A stretch of 64,000 nt of DNA from Devosia chinhatensis. Lineage in GTDB: Bacteria; Pseudomonadota; Alphaproteobacteria; Rhizobiales; Devosiaceae. Shown here in pieces: positions 43,992-53,975 of this stretch; within the stretch, counting starts at the first letter, position 1, and the number at the start of each line of letters is the position of its first letter. The translations under genes and the position numbers were made by a program. The notes beneath the pieces were generated by a model. It was given only the letters and a program-made list of their open reading frames with translations, had not been told where the DNA came from and did no database searches. The stretch is taken from contig NZ_JZEY01000061.1 in the NCBI RefSeq assembly GCF_000969445.1, forward strand, positions 1,165,501 to 1,229,500, given 5' to 3'.

Positions 43992-45425
43992 CTACGCCGA
44001 ACGCGCCGACCACTTCACGTCGGCAACGAAATCGAAGTCGGTGTCGAACGGGTATGAGGGGCGGGGCGTATGGTGGCGTTCGGTGCGCTCGACGAACTGA
44101 TCGACCACGCCGGGCGAGAGCGCCATGATGCCCGGATTGGCGAGTGGACCGAGCTCTGGAGAAAGATAGCCGGACTTGACGGCGATAATCCGCGCCGATG
44201 CAGGGTCGAGACCCAGCCGGGTGAAGTCGGCAATGTTGTGGAAGGGGCGGCGGCGGGCGGTCAGCACCAGATCGATGCCGCCGATCCTGACCACCGCCTC
44301 GCGCAGGCGCGGTTCGTCCGTGGACAGGAGGAAGAGGACCTCTGCCTCGACATCGACGGGCGTGCTGGACCGATCGAGGCTGGCGCCGATATGAAGGGCG
44401 ATGCGGGCGCCGATGCCTGCAGCATAGGCCGCTTCGGTCGCGACGCTGTCGGCAATGCCGGCAAAGATCACGCCCTGCGCATCCCGGGCGATGAGGGCAG
44501 CGAGCATCTCTGCCCGGTCACCCACGCCGCCTCCGGTGGGATTGTCGCCCGATTCCGCCAGAACGACGGGATGAGTGGGACTGGCAATGGCGCGCGCGAC
44601 GCATTCTGCGATCGAGCCGGTCTCCATGCCGAAGACAAATTGCGTGCGGATGTCCCAATAATCCTGGGCCAGGCCGCGGGCGGCATGCTGCATCGCGGCC
44701 TTGTCGGTGCCGGTCACCACGGCGCAGGCCGTGGCGCGGGCCTCGTCGGCCCAGACATAGCCGACCTGGAAGGATGCATCCCAGATCCCGGTCGGTTCTT
44801 CGATCTCGTGAAGGCGGGTATAGAAGCTGCGGGCCGGCTCGTCCTGGGTTGAGGTGCGCTCGCCGGGCAGGAGCACCGGCACAGGCGCCCAGGCCAGCTT
44901 TGGCCGCACGCCCGTTCGCAGGGCCCGCACCAGCATGGTGACGGCGCGGCGCATGGTATCGGGCACATCGATATGGGGCGCGGTGCGATAGGTGGAAAAG
45001 ATATCGAGTGCGTCGACGATTTTCTGGCTGACATTGCCGTGCAGGTCGTAGCTGGCGGCGATGATCACATCGGGTCCGACCACCTCGCGAACGGCCGCGA
45101 TGAAATCCCCCTCGGCATCGAACATGGCTTCGACGAACATGGCCCCATGCATGGCCAGGTAGACGCCGTCGAGCGGCATGGCCTGACGCAGTCCCTCCAG
45201 GATTTCGGCTTTCCACGCCTCGTAAACGCCACGCGCCACCGGACCGCCGGCAATGGCGCGCGCATGCAGGATAGTGATGAACTCAGCCGGGAAGTGCGTC
45301 AGGAAATCGAAATACTGATCCTTGAGCATGGACGGTCCGCGCAGAACACGGAAATCGGCTTCCCGGGCCAGGACGGGATTATAGGTGCTGCATTCGGTAT
45401 GCAGGCCAGCAACGGCGATGCGCAT
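43992..45425 (-). CDS. M81 family metallopeptidase (MlrC-like)
   Basis: A 477-residue protein of the MlrC/M81 family. The N-terminal HTECSTYNP, the YDLHGNVS metal-region segment, ESGDNPTGGGVGDRAEML and the C-terminal GIMALSPGVVDQF are characteristic. MlrC is known from microcystin degradation, but most members sit in transport operons of unknown substrate. It lacks a signal peptide. The ATG overlaps the MFS stop by one base (TGATG), so import and cytoplasmic processing of a small peptide-like or amide compound is a reasonable inference. Confidence 0.9.
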   Translation of the reverse strand: MRIAVAGLHTECSTYNPVLAREADFRVLRGPSMLKDQYFDFLTHFPAEFITILHARAIAGGPVARGVYEAWKAEILEGLRQAMPLDGVYLAMHGAMFVEAMFDAEGDFIAAVREVVGPDVIIAASYDLHGNVSQKIVDALDIFSTYRTAPHIDVPDTMRRAVTMLVRALRTGVRPKLAWAPVPVLLPGERTSTQDEPARSFYTRLHEIEEPTGIWDASFQVGYVWADEARATACAVVTGTDKAAMQHAARGLAQDYWDIRTQFVFGMETGSIAECVARAIASPTHPVVLAESGDNPTGGGVGDRAEMLAALIARDAQGVIFAGIADSVATEAAYAAGIGARIALHIGASLDRSSTPVDVEAEVLFLLSTDEPRLREAVVRIGGIDLVLTARRRPFHNIADFTRLGLDPASARIIAVKSGYLSPELGPLANPGIMALSPGVVDQFVERTERHHTPRPSYPFDTDFDFVADVKWSARSA

Positions 45426-46615
45426 CAGAGGACCCCGGCAATCTCGGCTTCAGGATTATGTTTGCTCGTCACCGGGCGCGCCCTGAGGCGGCCGGTGAGA
45501 AAGAGGCTGAGCAGCAGGAAGGGTACGACACAGGCCACACCGATGCGGATGTCGCTGTGCTCGGCGACAAAGCCAATCAGCGGCGGACCAATGAGGAACC
45601 CTGTCAGCGCCACGAAGGACAGAACGGCCACATTGGCGGACGCCGCGCGATCGCCAATGCCGGCGGCGGCCGTGACGGCCAGCGGGAAGCCGACCGAAAC
45701 GCCGAACCCGATCGTGCCGAACCCGATGAGGGCGATGGTGACATTGGGGGCGAGATAAAGGAGCACCGCGCCGAGCACGGCCAGCGTGCCGCAGAGCCGC
45801 GCCGTGCCCACCGCGCCCAGCCGGGCCTTGAGGCTATCGCCGCCGAACCGGCCCGCCGCGACCATGAAGGCGAAAACCGAATAGCCCAGGCCGACAATGC
45901 CGCCTTCGGCCATGAGAGCATCGCGCAGAAAGATGGCCGACCAATCGGCCATGGCGCCTTCGGTCATGGTGATGCCGAAGACAAAGAGACAGATCCCGAT
46001 CAGGGCCGGGCTGGGGAGGGACCAGGCGGAGCGCTGCGGCGTGTCGGCCGAAGCCTGCTCGGCCTCCAGGGGCGGCAGCGCCAGGCCTGCGGCAATACCC
46101 ATGGGCAGGGTCACCAGCGCCACGGCGGCAATGGCCCAATGTGGAGCAAGCCCCAGTCCGGCCATTGCGGAGCCGATCAGGCTGCCCACCATGATGCCGA
46201 TGGACCAAAATCCGTGCGACTTGGTCATGATCAGGCGGCCGGTGGCCTTTTCGACCGCATCGGCGCCGACATTGAGGCCGAGTTCAAGAAAGGAAATGGC
46301 CGAGCCGGCCAGGATCAGCGCCACGAACAGCAGGAGCGGATCGGGCGAAAAGGCCGGCAGGCTCACGGCGATGGCATAATAGACGAAGCCGACAATAATT
46401 GTGGTCCGCGCCCCGATCCGACCCACCAGCGGGCCGGCAAAGGGCAGGGTGAGCAGAGTGCCGACCGGCATGCCGAGAAGGGCCAGCGCCAGGGCGGCCG
46501 GCCCAAGTCCGAGGCCCGCCTGGACTTCGGGAATGCGCGGCAGCCAGGAGCCGAAGGCGACAGGCTGGAGGAAGAAGACCAGCATGATGAGACGTTGGGG
46601 GGTGAGGAGGGGCAT
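45425..46615 (-). CDS. MFS transporter
   Basis: A 396-residue major facilitator with about twelve hydrophobic segments. The N-terminal domain has QPVAFGSWLPRIPEVQAGLG and the loop PLVGRIGAR; the second domain includes FGGDSLKARLGAVGTARL. It belongs to the YbjJ-like group. The substrate is unknown. It heads a two-gene operon with the M81 peptidase. A REP-like palindrome lies just upstream. Confidence 0.88.
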   Translation of the reverse strand: MPLLTPQRLIMLVFFLQPVAFGSWLPRIPEVQAGLGLGPAALALALLGMPVGTLLTLPFAGPLVGRIGARTTIIVGFVYYAIAVSLPAFSPDPLLLFVALILAGSAISFLELGLNVGADAVEKATGRLIMTKSHGFWSIGIMVGSLIGSAMAGLGLAPHWAIAAVALVTLPMGIAAGLALPPLEAEQASADTPQRSAWSLPSPALIGICLFVFGITMTEGAMADWSAIFLRDALMAEGGIVGLGYSVFAFMVAAGRFGGDSLKARLGAVGTARLCGTLAVLGAVLLYLAPNVTIALIGFGTIGFGVSVGFPLAVTAAAGIGDRAASANVAVLSFVALTGFLIGPPLIGFVAEHSDIRIGVACVVPFLLLSLFLTGRLRARPVTSKHNPEAEIAGVL

Positions 46616-46668
46616 GGCTCAACTCGATAAGGGAGGCCACCGGTCTGTCCGCTGGCGGGGATACGGCC

Positions 46669-46689
46669 CCCTCCCCATGATGGGGAGGG
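46669..46689. repeat. REP-like palindrome
   Basis: CCCTCCCCAT, one base, ATGGGGAGGG: perfect 10-base arms, followed by GGTTGGGCG. The element is similar to the one at 31222 and sits between the MFS and SnoaL-like genes. Confidence 0.6.
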
Positions 46690-46735
46690 CAGGGTTGGGC
46701 GCGTCACGCCCTGGCACGGCAAGTCTGGCAGGCGC

Positions 46736-47224
46736 TTAGCCTGGGGTTCCCATCGGATAGGGGAGGTAGCCGACGAAGCCGGTGAGTTTCCAGCGGCCCT
46801 CGACCTTGCGACAGAAATAAAGGGTCTGCCAGTTGAGCCGATCGACGCCACCATCGGCCAGCTTGATTTCGCCGTCGAACTTCTTGTGGGCCACCGCGCG
46901 ATCACCACTGATCTCGATTTCGGTTAGCCGCGTGGCGCGGTGGATGCCGGCCTCGACGTCCTCGGCATAGGCGACGGCGCGCCCTTCATGAGCCTGGCGC
47001 AGCCATTCCTCGCGATAGTGCGCGAGGGTGGGAAAGCTGATGGTCCAGCCATCGGGATTGGCGGTCTTGTTGCCATGCAGGCCCAGGAAATCGTCGGCGA
47101 CGAAATCGTCTTCCACCATGGACCAGTCGGCATTGACATAGGCCCGGATGTCGCGCGGCACCAGCATGGTCCAGATCGCAGAACGGTCAGGGTCGTCGGC
47201 AAAGGGGTCTTGGGAAAGGCTCAT
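46736..47224 (-). CDS. SnoaL/NTF2-like hypothetical protein
   Basis: A protein of about 162 residues with the pattern of a small alpha+beta barrel: YVNADWSMVEDDFVADDFLG near residue 27, FPTLAHYREEWLRQA, and a C-terminal RKVEGRWKLTGFVGYLPYP. The fold serves many enzymes and stress proteins, and I cannot assign a function. Start at MSLSQDP was chosen over an ATG 14 codons upstream that has no ribosome site; the evidence is weak. It is divergent from the GH20 operon. Confidence 0.7.
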   Translation of the reverse strand: MSLSQDPFADDPDRSAIWTMLVPRDIRAYVNADWSMVEDDFVADDFLGLHGNKTANPDGWTISFPTLAHYREEWLRQAHEGRAVAYAEDVEAGIHRATRLTEIEISGDRAVAHKKFDGEIKLADGGVDRLNWQTLYFCRKVEGRWKLTGFVGYLPYPMGTPG

Positions 47225-47586
47225 CTCGATCTCTTGGGTTTCGGCGCGCTGATGCACGTCCACCATTTCTGTTTCATATTTTCAGCCATGTCATCACGCT
47301 GCGACCTCGTGAAAGAGGATGCATGGATACCAATTGCGACATGCTGCGCTTTTCCATCGGCATTGTCTATAATTCATGCGCGATAAAAAGCGTCCGAACG
47401 GCCTAGAAATGCGGCAATACGCAAGCGCTTTGGGCATTTTCCGAGGTGGCTTAAATTGGTATTGTGTGGCCGCCGAATGTGTGTTGACATTGCTCAGGGA
47501 AGGTGCCTAGTCTTGAAAATCGTTTACACAAACGTCACCGGTCCGCAAGAGGCCGGCGGTCTAATAAGGCAGGGAACATCGTTGCT
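47225..47586 (+). promoter_or_regulatory. Promoter and operator of the GH20/importer operon
   Basis: This 362-base gap holds no credible gene. TTGACA (47484-47489) and TAGTCT (47508-47513), 18 bases apart, form a likely sigma-70 promoter. CGTTT-ACAC-AAACG (47521-47534), a 14-base palindrome just downstream, is placed where a repressor would block it. The remainder is unremarkable. Confidence 0.6.
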
Positions 47587-48738
47587 ATGCGGGTAGGCAT
47601 TATCGGCCTCGGCTACCGTTTGGGCTATCTGGCGCGGGTGTTTTCCCTGGCGCGGGACGATTTCGAAATCGTCGGCTATGTCGATCCTGCCCCGGCCGGC
47701 CTGCCCTATACCCAGGAGCATGGCGTCTCCGTCGGAAAGGCCTATGAAAACCTCGACGCGCTGATCGAAGAGGGCAAGCTCGACCTGCTGATGGTCGGTT
47801 CGCCCAACCATCTGCACCTCGAACATATCCGCATCGGCCTTGAACGCGGCATTAAGATCTTTGCCGAAAAGCCTGTCGTGACCACGATCGAGGACACGAT
47901 GGCGCTGGCCGAGCTGATCGGTCAATATGGCTCTGACAGGGTCATGGTGGGTCTGGTGCTGCGCTACGCCCCGCTCTATGTCGATTTGCGCAGGGCGCAG
48001 GCCGAAGGTGCGCTGGGGCAGGTCGCCTCCATCGAAGCCTCCGAGCACATCCCGCCCTATCACGGCGCCTTCTTCATGCGCGACTGGCGGCGCTACGAAA
48101 AATATGCCGGCAGCTTCATGCTGGAGAAATGCTGCCACGACCTCGATCTCTATAATGGCGTCATGGGCTGTCGCCCGCGCTATGTCGCCAGCTTCGGCGG
48201 CCGGCGCAGCTTCACGCCCGACAATGCGCCGCAGGGTTCCGGCGCCAACGACCTCACCGAATATCACCGCAAGCCGTCCGGCTGGCTGGGCTCGGACAAG
48301 GTCTTCGACAGCGATGGCGACATCATCGATTTCCAGACTGCCATCGTGCAGTACGAAAACGGTGCGGCGCTGACCTTCCACACCAATCTCAATGTCCCCG
48401 ACGATTTCCGCCGCTTCGCGGTGATCGGCGCCAAGGGCATGGCGGAGGGCGATTTCGTCCGCAATTACTTCAAGGTCACCGATGCCCGGACCAAGGACCG
48501 GATCGCGGACAAGACCTATACGGCCAGCGACCTGTCCGCCCATTACGGTGCCGACGAGCAGATGGCCGAGGATATTCTCAAGCACCTGCATGACGGGGCG
48601 CCCCTGCCGGTTTCGGTGACCGACGCGCTCGAAGCTGGATTGCTGGCGCTCAGCATGGACGAAGCCATGCGCAACAAGACCGTGGTGGACATGACTGCCA
48701 TCTGGACGCGCTTCGACAGCGCGCTCGGACGCAGCTGA
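47587..48738 (+). CDS. Gfo/Idh/MocA oxidoreductase (GH20 operon)
   Basis: A 383-residue NAD(P)-dependent oxidoreductase. The Rossmann motif is VGIIGLGYRLGYLARVF, the conserved lysine is in FAEKPVVTTIED, and YAGSFMLEKCCHDLDLYNGV holds the catalytic-region His/Asp. It is the first gene of a seven-gene transcript whose importer and hexosaminidase suggest an amino-sugar substrate, so it may oxidise a GlcNAc-type sugar or glycoside. Start at MRVGIIG fits the family; the ribosome site is weak. Confidence 0.88.
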   Translation: MRVGIIGLGYRLGYLARVFSLARDDFEIVGYVDPAPAGLPYTQEHGVSVGKAYENLDALIEEGKLDLLMVGSPNHLHLEHIRIGLERGIKIFAEKPVVTTIEDTMALAELIGQYGSDRVMVGLVLRYAPLYVDLRRAQAEGALGQVASIEASEHIPPYHGAFFMRDWRRYEKYAGSFMLEKCCHDLDLYNGVMGCRPRYVASFGGRRSFTPDNAPQGSGANDLTEYHRKPSGWLGSDKVFDSDGDIIDFQTAIVQYENGAALTFHTNLNVPDDFRRFAVIGAKGMAEGDFVRNYFKVTDARTKDRIADKTYTASDLSAHYGADEQMAEDILKHLHDGAPLPVSVTDALEAGLLALSMDEAMRNKTVVDMTAIWTRFDSALGRS

Positions 48739-48757
48739 CAAGGATAGGGACAGGCCG

Positions 48758-49645
48758 ATGACCAGCACCAGAAGCGCCACTCTCTTTGCTCTCGCCCTGC
48801 TGGCACCGGCCCTGATCTACATCCTCACGATCGTGGCCTATCCGCTGGTGGACACGATCATCCTCTCCTTCACCAATGCCTCGCTGCGGCCCGATTATGA
48901 CTTCGTCGGCTGGGCCAATTACGAGCGCATCTTCGGCGCGGGCAATTTTACCGACGTCATCATCCGCACCTTCATCTGGACCTTCTTCTCGGTCGCCCTG
49001 AAGATGGTCATCGGCATGTGCGGCGCCGTGCTGCTCAATGCCGCCATTCCCGGCCAGACATTGTTCCGCATCCTCACCATGCCGCCCTGGATCGTGCCGA
49101 TGGCCATCGGCATCTTCATGTGGGGCTGGATGTATAACGGCCAGTTCGGGATGATCTCGGGCCTGTTGCAGAACCTGGGCCTGACCAATGGCCCGATCGC
49201 CTTCCTCGCCTATGGTCACACCGCATTCTGGGCCACCATCGTCACCGACGTGTGGATCGGCGTGCCGATGGTCACCATCTACTTCCTGGCTGCCATGCAA
49301 TCCATTCCCAAGGACCTGCACGAGGCTGCCTGGACCGATGGGGCCGGACGCTTCTACCGGTTCCGCCGCATCACCGTGCCGCTGATGATCCCGGCCATCG
49401 TGACCATGAGCCTGCTCTCGCTCATCGCCACCTTCAATTCGTTTGACATCATCTGGATCCTGACCCAGGGCGGCCCCTCGGGCTCTACCACGACGATGAT
49501 CATCGACACCTACAAGACCGCCATCGGCAGCCGCAAATACGGCGAAGGCGCAGCCCGTGCCGTGGTGATCTCGATCTTCGTGACGATCTTCTGCCTCGTC
49601 TACTTCCGCGCCGTGCGCAAGCTCCAGCAGGGAGAAGCCAAATGA
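48758..49645 (+). CDS. Sugar ABC transporter permease, MalF-type
   Basis: A 295-residue inner-membrane permease of the CUT1 carbohydrate class with six hydrophobic segments. The EAA loop reads IPKDLHEAAWTDGAGRFYRF. It forms a channel with the MalG-type permease that overlaps it by four bases. Both are served by the binding protein at 50613 and the ATPase at 51912. Confidence 0.92.
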   Translation: MTSTRSATLFALALLAPALIYILTIVAYPLVDTIILSFTNASLRPDYDFVGWANYERIFGAGNFTDVIIRTFIWTFFSVALKMVIGMCGAVLLNAAIPGQTLFRILTMPPWIVPMAIGIFMWGWMYNGQFGMISGLLQNLGLTNGPIAFLAYGHTAFWATIVTDVWIGVPMVTIYFLAAMQSIPKDLHEAAWTDGAGRFYRFRRITVPLMIPAIVTMSLLSLIATFNSFDIIWILTQGGPSGSTTTMIIDTYKTAIGSRKYGEGAARAVVISIFVTIFCLVYFRAVRKLQQGEAK

Positions 49646-50577
49646 GTGACGTCGCCCGCACCACCGAGATCGCCGCAGCCGACAGCAAGGTCAGTGTCAA
49701 GCCGCAGCGTCGCCTCTGGTCTGCCTCCAAGCCGATGATCGACCGCTACAAGTGGTACGAAGTCCTGGCGCTCTATGTCGGTATCGCGATCTTCCTGTTC
49801 TTCGTGCTGGCCCCGTTCATCGAAGGCTTCCTGGTCTCGCTCAAGCCCTTGGCGCAGCTCTTCTCGCGGCCCTATAGCTTCATCCCCAAGAACGGCTCCT
49901 TCGACGCCTATGTCAGCATGTGGTCGTCCGTGCCGATGCTGGGCATGCACATCTTCAATTCGTTCTTTATCTCGACCGTCGTCACCCTGATCGTGGTCGC
50001 GATCGTGGTGCCCGCCGCCTATGCCTTTGCCCGGTTCAACTTTGCCGGCGCGGGGCTGATGCTGGCCGGGTTCCTGGCGGTCAACATGTTCTCCGGGGCT
50101 GTGTTGCTCATCCCGCTCTTCCGCCTGATGCGCACGCTGGGCCTGCTCAACACCTATTGGGCCATGATCGTGCCGGGTGCGGCCTTCCTCATCCCGTCCT
50201 CCATCTGGCTGCTGCGCACCTATATGCTGCGCATTCCGCGCGAGCTGGACGAGGCCGCCTGGGTCGACGGGGCATCGCGCCTCTATACGCTGCGCCGGGT
50301 CATCCTGCCGCTGGCCATGCCGGGCATCGTCGTGGTCGCCATCATGACCTTTATCGGCGCCTATGCGCAGCAATTCATCTTTGCGCTGACCTTCAATTCC
50401 CGCACCGAATTCATGCCGCTGCCGATCGGGCTCTTCGCCTTCTTCGGCAAGCAGGAAGTGGTCTGGAACGAGCTGATGGCGGCGTCTTTCGTCGGAATCC
50501 TGCCGGTCATGATCGTCATCGTGTTCCTGCAGCGCTATCTCGTCGCCGGGCTGACCGCAGGCGCCGTGAAGCAGTAA
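49642..50577 (+). CDS. Sugar ABC transporter permease, MalG-type
   Basis: A 311-residue CUT1 permease with an N-terminal hydrophilic leader, six helices and the EAA loop IPRELDEAAWVDGASRLYTL. The ATG overlaps the MalF-type stop (ATGA). It belongs to the GH20-linked importer. The 35-base gap to the binding-protein gene holds an AGGGAGA ribosome site. Confidence 0.92.
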   Translation: MSDVARTTEIAAADSKVSVKPQRRLWSASKPMIDRYKWYEVLALYVGIAIFLFFVLAPFIEGFLVSLKPLAQLFSRPYSFIPKNGSFDAYVSMWSSVPMLGMHIFNSFFISTVVTLIVVAIVVPAAYAFARFNFAGAGLMLAGFLAVNMFSGAVLLIPLFRLMRTLGLLNTYWAMIVPGAAFLIPSSIWLLRTYMLRIPRELDEAAWVDGASRLYTLRRVILPLAMPGIVVVAIMTFIGAYAQQFIFALTFNSRTEFMPLPIGLFAFFGKQEVVWNELMAASFVGILPVMIVIVFLQRYLVAGLTAGAVKQ

Positions 50578-50612
50578 TGGGCCCGAGGGGGCCCGCATCA
50601 AGGGAGACTATA

Positions 50613-51836
50613 ATGCACAAGACTATCGGTTTGATGGCCGTATCCGCGCTGGCGCTGGCCAGCGCCGCGACCGGCGCCTTTGCCCAGGACGTGAAGGAAA
50701 TCACCTTCATCAATTGCGGCGACGAGCTCACTGCCGGCTATGCCGACTACTTCGCCGAATGGGAAGCCGAAAATCCCGGCTTCAAGGTCGTCCCCGAAGT
50801 CGTGGGCTGGGGCCAGTGCCAGGACAAGGTGACGACGCTCGCCGCTGCCGGCACCCCGGTTTCGCTCGCCTATGTCGGCTCGCGCACCCTCAAGCAGTTC
50901 GCCATGAACGACCTGATCGTGCCCGTGCCGATGAGCGACGAGGAAAAGGCCTCCTACTATAATTACGTTCCCGACACAGTGACCTTCGATGGCACCCAGT
51001 GGGGCGTGCCGGTGGCTTTCTCGACCAAGGCCTTCTTCTGGAACAAGGACCTGTTCGAGGAAGCCGGCCTCGACCCCGAGACCCCGCCCAAGACCTGGGA
51101 AGAAAAGATCGCTTTCGCCAAGCAGATCACCGAAAACACCGACGCCGCCGGTTATGGCCTAGTCGCCAAGACGTTCGACAACACGATGCACCAGTTCCTG
51201 CATTGGGTTTACACCAATAACGGCCAGATCATCGATGCCGATGGCAACATCACCATCAACTCGCCGCAGGTGCTGGCCGCCCTCCAGGCCATCAAGGACA
51301 TCGTGCCCTATTCCGAAGAGGGTCCGACTGCCTATGAGCAGAACGAAGTCCGTGCCATCTGGCTCGATGGCGGTGTCGCCATGATCGAAGCCTCGGTTGG
51401 TGCGGCTCTGCGCGCCGAGGAAGCCGGCATGAACTGGGGCGTTACCACCCTGCCGCTCGGCCCCGACGCCCAGGGCCCGGGCACCTTGCTGATCACCGAC
51501 GCCCTTGCCGTGTTCAAGGGCACCGGCGTCGAGGAGCAGGCAACCAGCCTTGCCAAGTTCATCACTGCCCCCGAGCGTCAGTGGGCGGCCGAAATGGCGC
51601 AGGGCCTGACCCCGCTTCGTCCTCTCGAACCCCAGACGGCCGAACTGGTCGCGGCGACCCCCTATTGGGAGCCCTTCCTGACCTCCATCGAATTCGGTGG
51701 TCCCGAGCCGCTGTTCAACGACTATATCGGCCTGCAGAACGTGATGATCGAAATGGTCCAGTCCGTCGTGACCGGTGCCGCCGAGCCGCAGGCTGCGCTC
51801 GATACTGCCGCTGCCGAGCTCGAGCAGTACAAGTAA
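50613..51836 (+). CDS. Sugar ABC transporter solute-binding protein (SBP_bac_1)
   Basis: A 407-residue exported binding protein of the CUT1 class. A Sec signal peptide of about 24 residues ends at AFAQD. The mature protein has the family segments VSLAYVGSRTLKQFAMND and WGVPVAFSTKAFFWNKDLFE. It would capture the extracytoplasmic sugar, possibly a GlcNAc-containing oligosaccharide judging from the GH20 gene. Start at MHKTIG is set by the ribosome site AGGGAGA; the open frame extends far upstream as a shadow of the permease. Confidence 0.92.
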   Translation: MHKTIGLMAVSALALASAATGAFAQDVKEITFINCGDELTAGYADYFAEWEAENPGFKVVPEVVGWGQCQDKVTTLAAAGTPVSLAYVGSRTLKQFAMNDLIVPVPMSDEEKASYYNYVPDTVTFDGTQWGVPVAFSTKAFFWNKDLFEEAGLDPETPPKTWEEKIAFAKQITENTDAAGYGLVAKTFDNTMHQFLHWVYTNNGQIIDADGNITINSPQVLAALQAIKDIVPYSEEGPTAYEQNEVRAIWLDGGVAMIEASVGAALRAEEAGMNWGVTTLPLGPDAQGPGTLLITDALAVFKGTGVEEQATSLAKFITAPERQWAAEMAQGLTPLRPLEPQTAELVAATPYWEPFLTSIEFGGPEPLFNDYIGLQNVMIEMVQSVVTGAAEPQAALDTAAAELEQYK

Positions 51837-51854
51837 GGTCCTCCCAGACCTCCG

Positions 51855-51876
51855 CCGCCGCCCGCAGGGGCGGCGG
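51855..51876 (+). other. Hairpin after the CUT1 binding-protein gene
   Basis: CCGCCGCCC and GGGCGGCGG form a perfect 9-bp stem with a 4-base loop, 19 bases after the binding-protein stop and before the ATPase gene. No T tract follows. Confidence 0.6.
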
Positions 51877-51911
51877 CACACCCATCCCCCGCATCGCCGG
51901 AGACGCGAACC

Positions 51912-52988
<1,077 letters not shown>

Positions 52989-53018
52989 GCCGGCACGCAG
53001 CCGGTGAGGGGAGGCACG

Positions 53019-53885
53019 ATGCTCGATATCGTAGGTTTGTTGCAGACCGAGAAGGACACCTTCACGCGCTCCGAGCGGGCCCTGACCGAAATCGTGCTGA
53101 GCGATGCCGACAGCGTGCTCAAGATGTCCATCGTGGACCTTGCCGCGCAGGCCGAAGTCTCGCCGCCCACCGTGACCCGCTTTTGCCGGCGTCTCGGCTG
53201 CGACAGCTATGCCGACTTCAAGGTGCGCCTGGCCCAGTCGCGGTTCGTCGGGCAGCGCTATTTCGCACCGGCCTCGGGCCCAAGCTCGGTGCGCGAAATC
53301 GCGCAAGGGGTTGTCAACGGCATCCAGTCCACCGTCTACGAAACCTTCGAGACCTGTGATTTCGACGCGGTGGAGCGGGCAGCAGAGACACTGGTCAAAT
53401 CCAAATACATGCTCTCCTTCGGTTCGGGAGGCTCATCGTCCATGCTGGCCATGGAGGCCGAAGCGCGCTTCTTCCGGCTCGGCCTCAAGGTCGCATCATC
53501 CACCGACCATCAGGTACAGATGATGCGCGCCGCCGCGGCAGCGCCCGGTACGGCCATCATTGCCTTCTCGCTCTCCGGCAACAACCTGCCGCTCGTCAAG
53601 GCGCTGGCCATTGCCGGCGAGTATGGCCTGCCGCGCGTGGTCATGTCGCGCGCCGGCTCCGCCATGGCCGATCAGGCCGACGTGTTCCTGCCCGTCACCT
53701 GGCGGGAAAACCAGGATATCCTGCGGCCCACGCCCGGTCGCTACGCCTTTCTCGCCAATCTCGACATTCTGGCCCAGACCATGGCCACGCGGCTGGGCGG
53801 CTCGGCCATTGCCGCGATGCGCCGCATCAAGCACCAGCTCGTCGTCAACCGTGACGGGGATGATGCCCAGCCCTTGGGGGATTGA
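53019..53885 (+). CDS. MurR/RpiR-family transcriptional regulator
   Basis: A 288-residue regulator with an N-terminal RpiR helix-turn-helix (AAQAEVSPPTVTRFCRRLGC) and a C-terminal SIS phosphosugar-binding domain (LSFGSGGSSSMLAMEAEARF, AFSLSGNNLPLV). Members often sense amino-sugar phosphates such as MurNAc-6-P or GlcNAc-6-P, which fits the GH20 gene that follows. It is inside the operon it probably controls. ATG chosen behind GGGGAGG. Confidence 0.9.
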   Translation: MLDIVGLLQTEKDTFTRSERALTEIVLSDADSVLKMSIVDLAAQAEVSPPTVTRFCRRLGCDSYADFKVRLAQSRFVGQRYFAPASGPSSVREIAQGVVNGIQSTVYETFETCDFDAVERAAETLVKSKYMLSFGSGGSSSMLAMEAEARFFRLGLKVASSTDHQVQMMRAAAAAPGTAIIAFSLSGNNLPLVKALAIAGEYGLPRVVMSRAGSAMADQADVFLPVTWRENQDILRPTPGRYAFLANLDILAQTMATRLGGSAIAAMRRIKHQLVVNRDGDDAQPLGD

Positions 53886-53912
53886 GGGCTTCTCTCATGC
53901 CACGCTCCGCTC

Positions 53913-53941
53913 CTTCGTCCTGCCCCCGCGCCCGGACGAAG
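53913..53941. other. Stem-loop between rpiR-like and GH20 genes
   Basis: CTTCGTCC and GGACGAAG form an 8-bp stem around a 13-base C-rich loop in the 90-base gap. It has no T tract and may be a repeat remnant or an RNA-stability element. Confidence 0.45.
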
Positions 53942-53975
53942 ACCTCCAAATCGCCATAGCTTCAGGACTTTGCCA

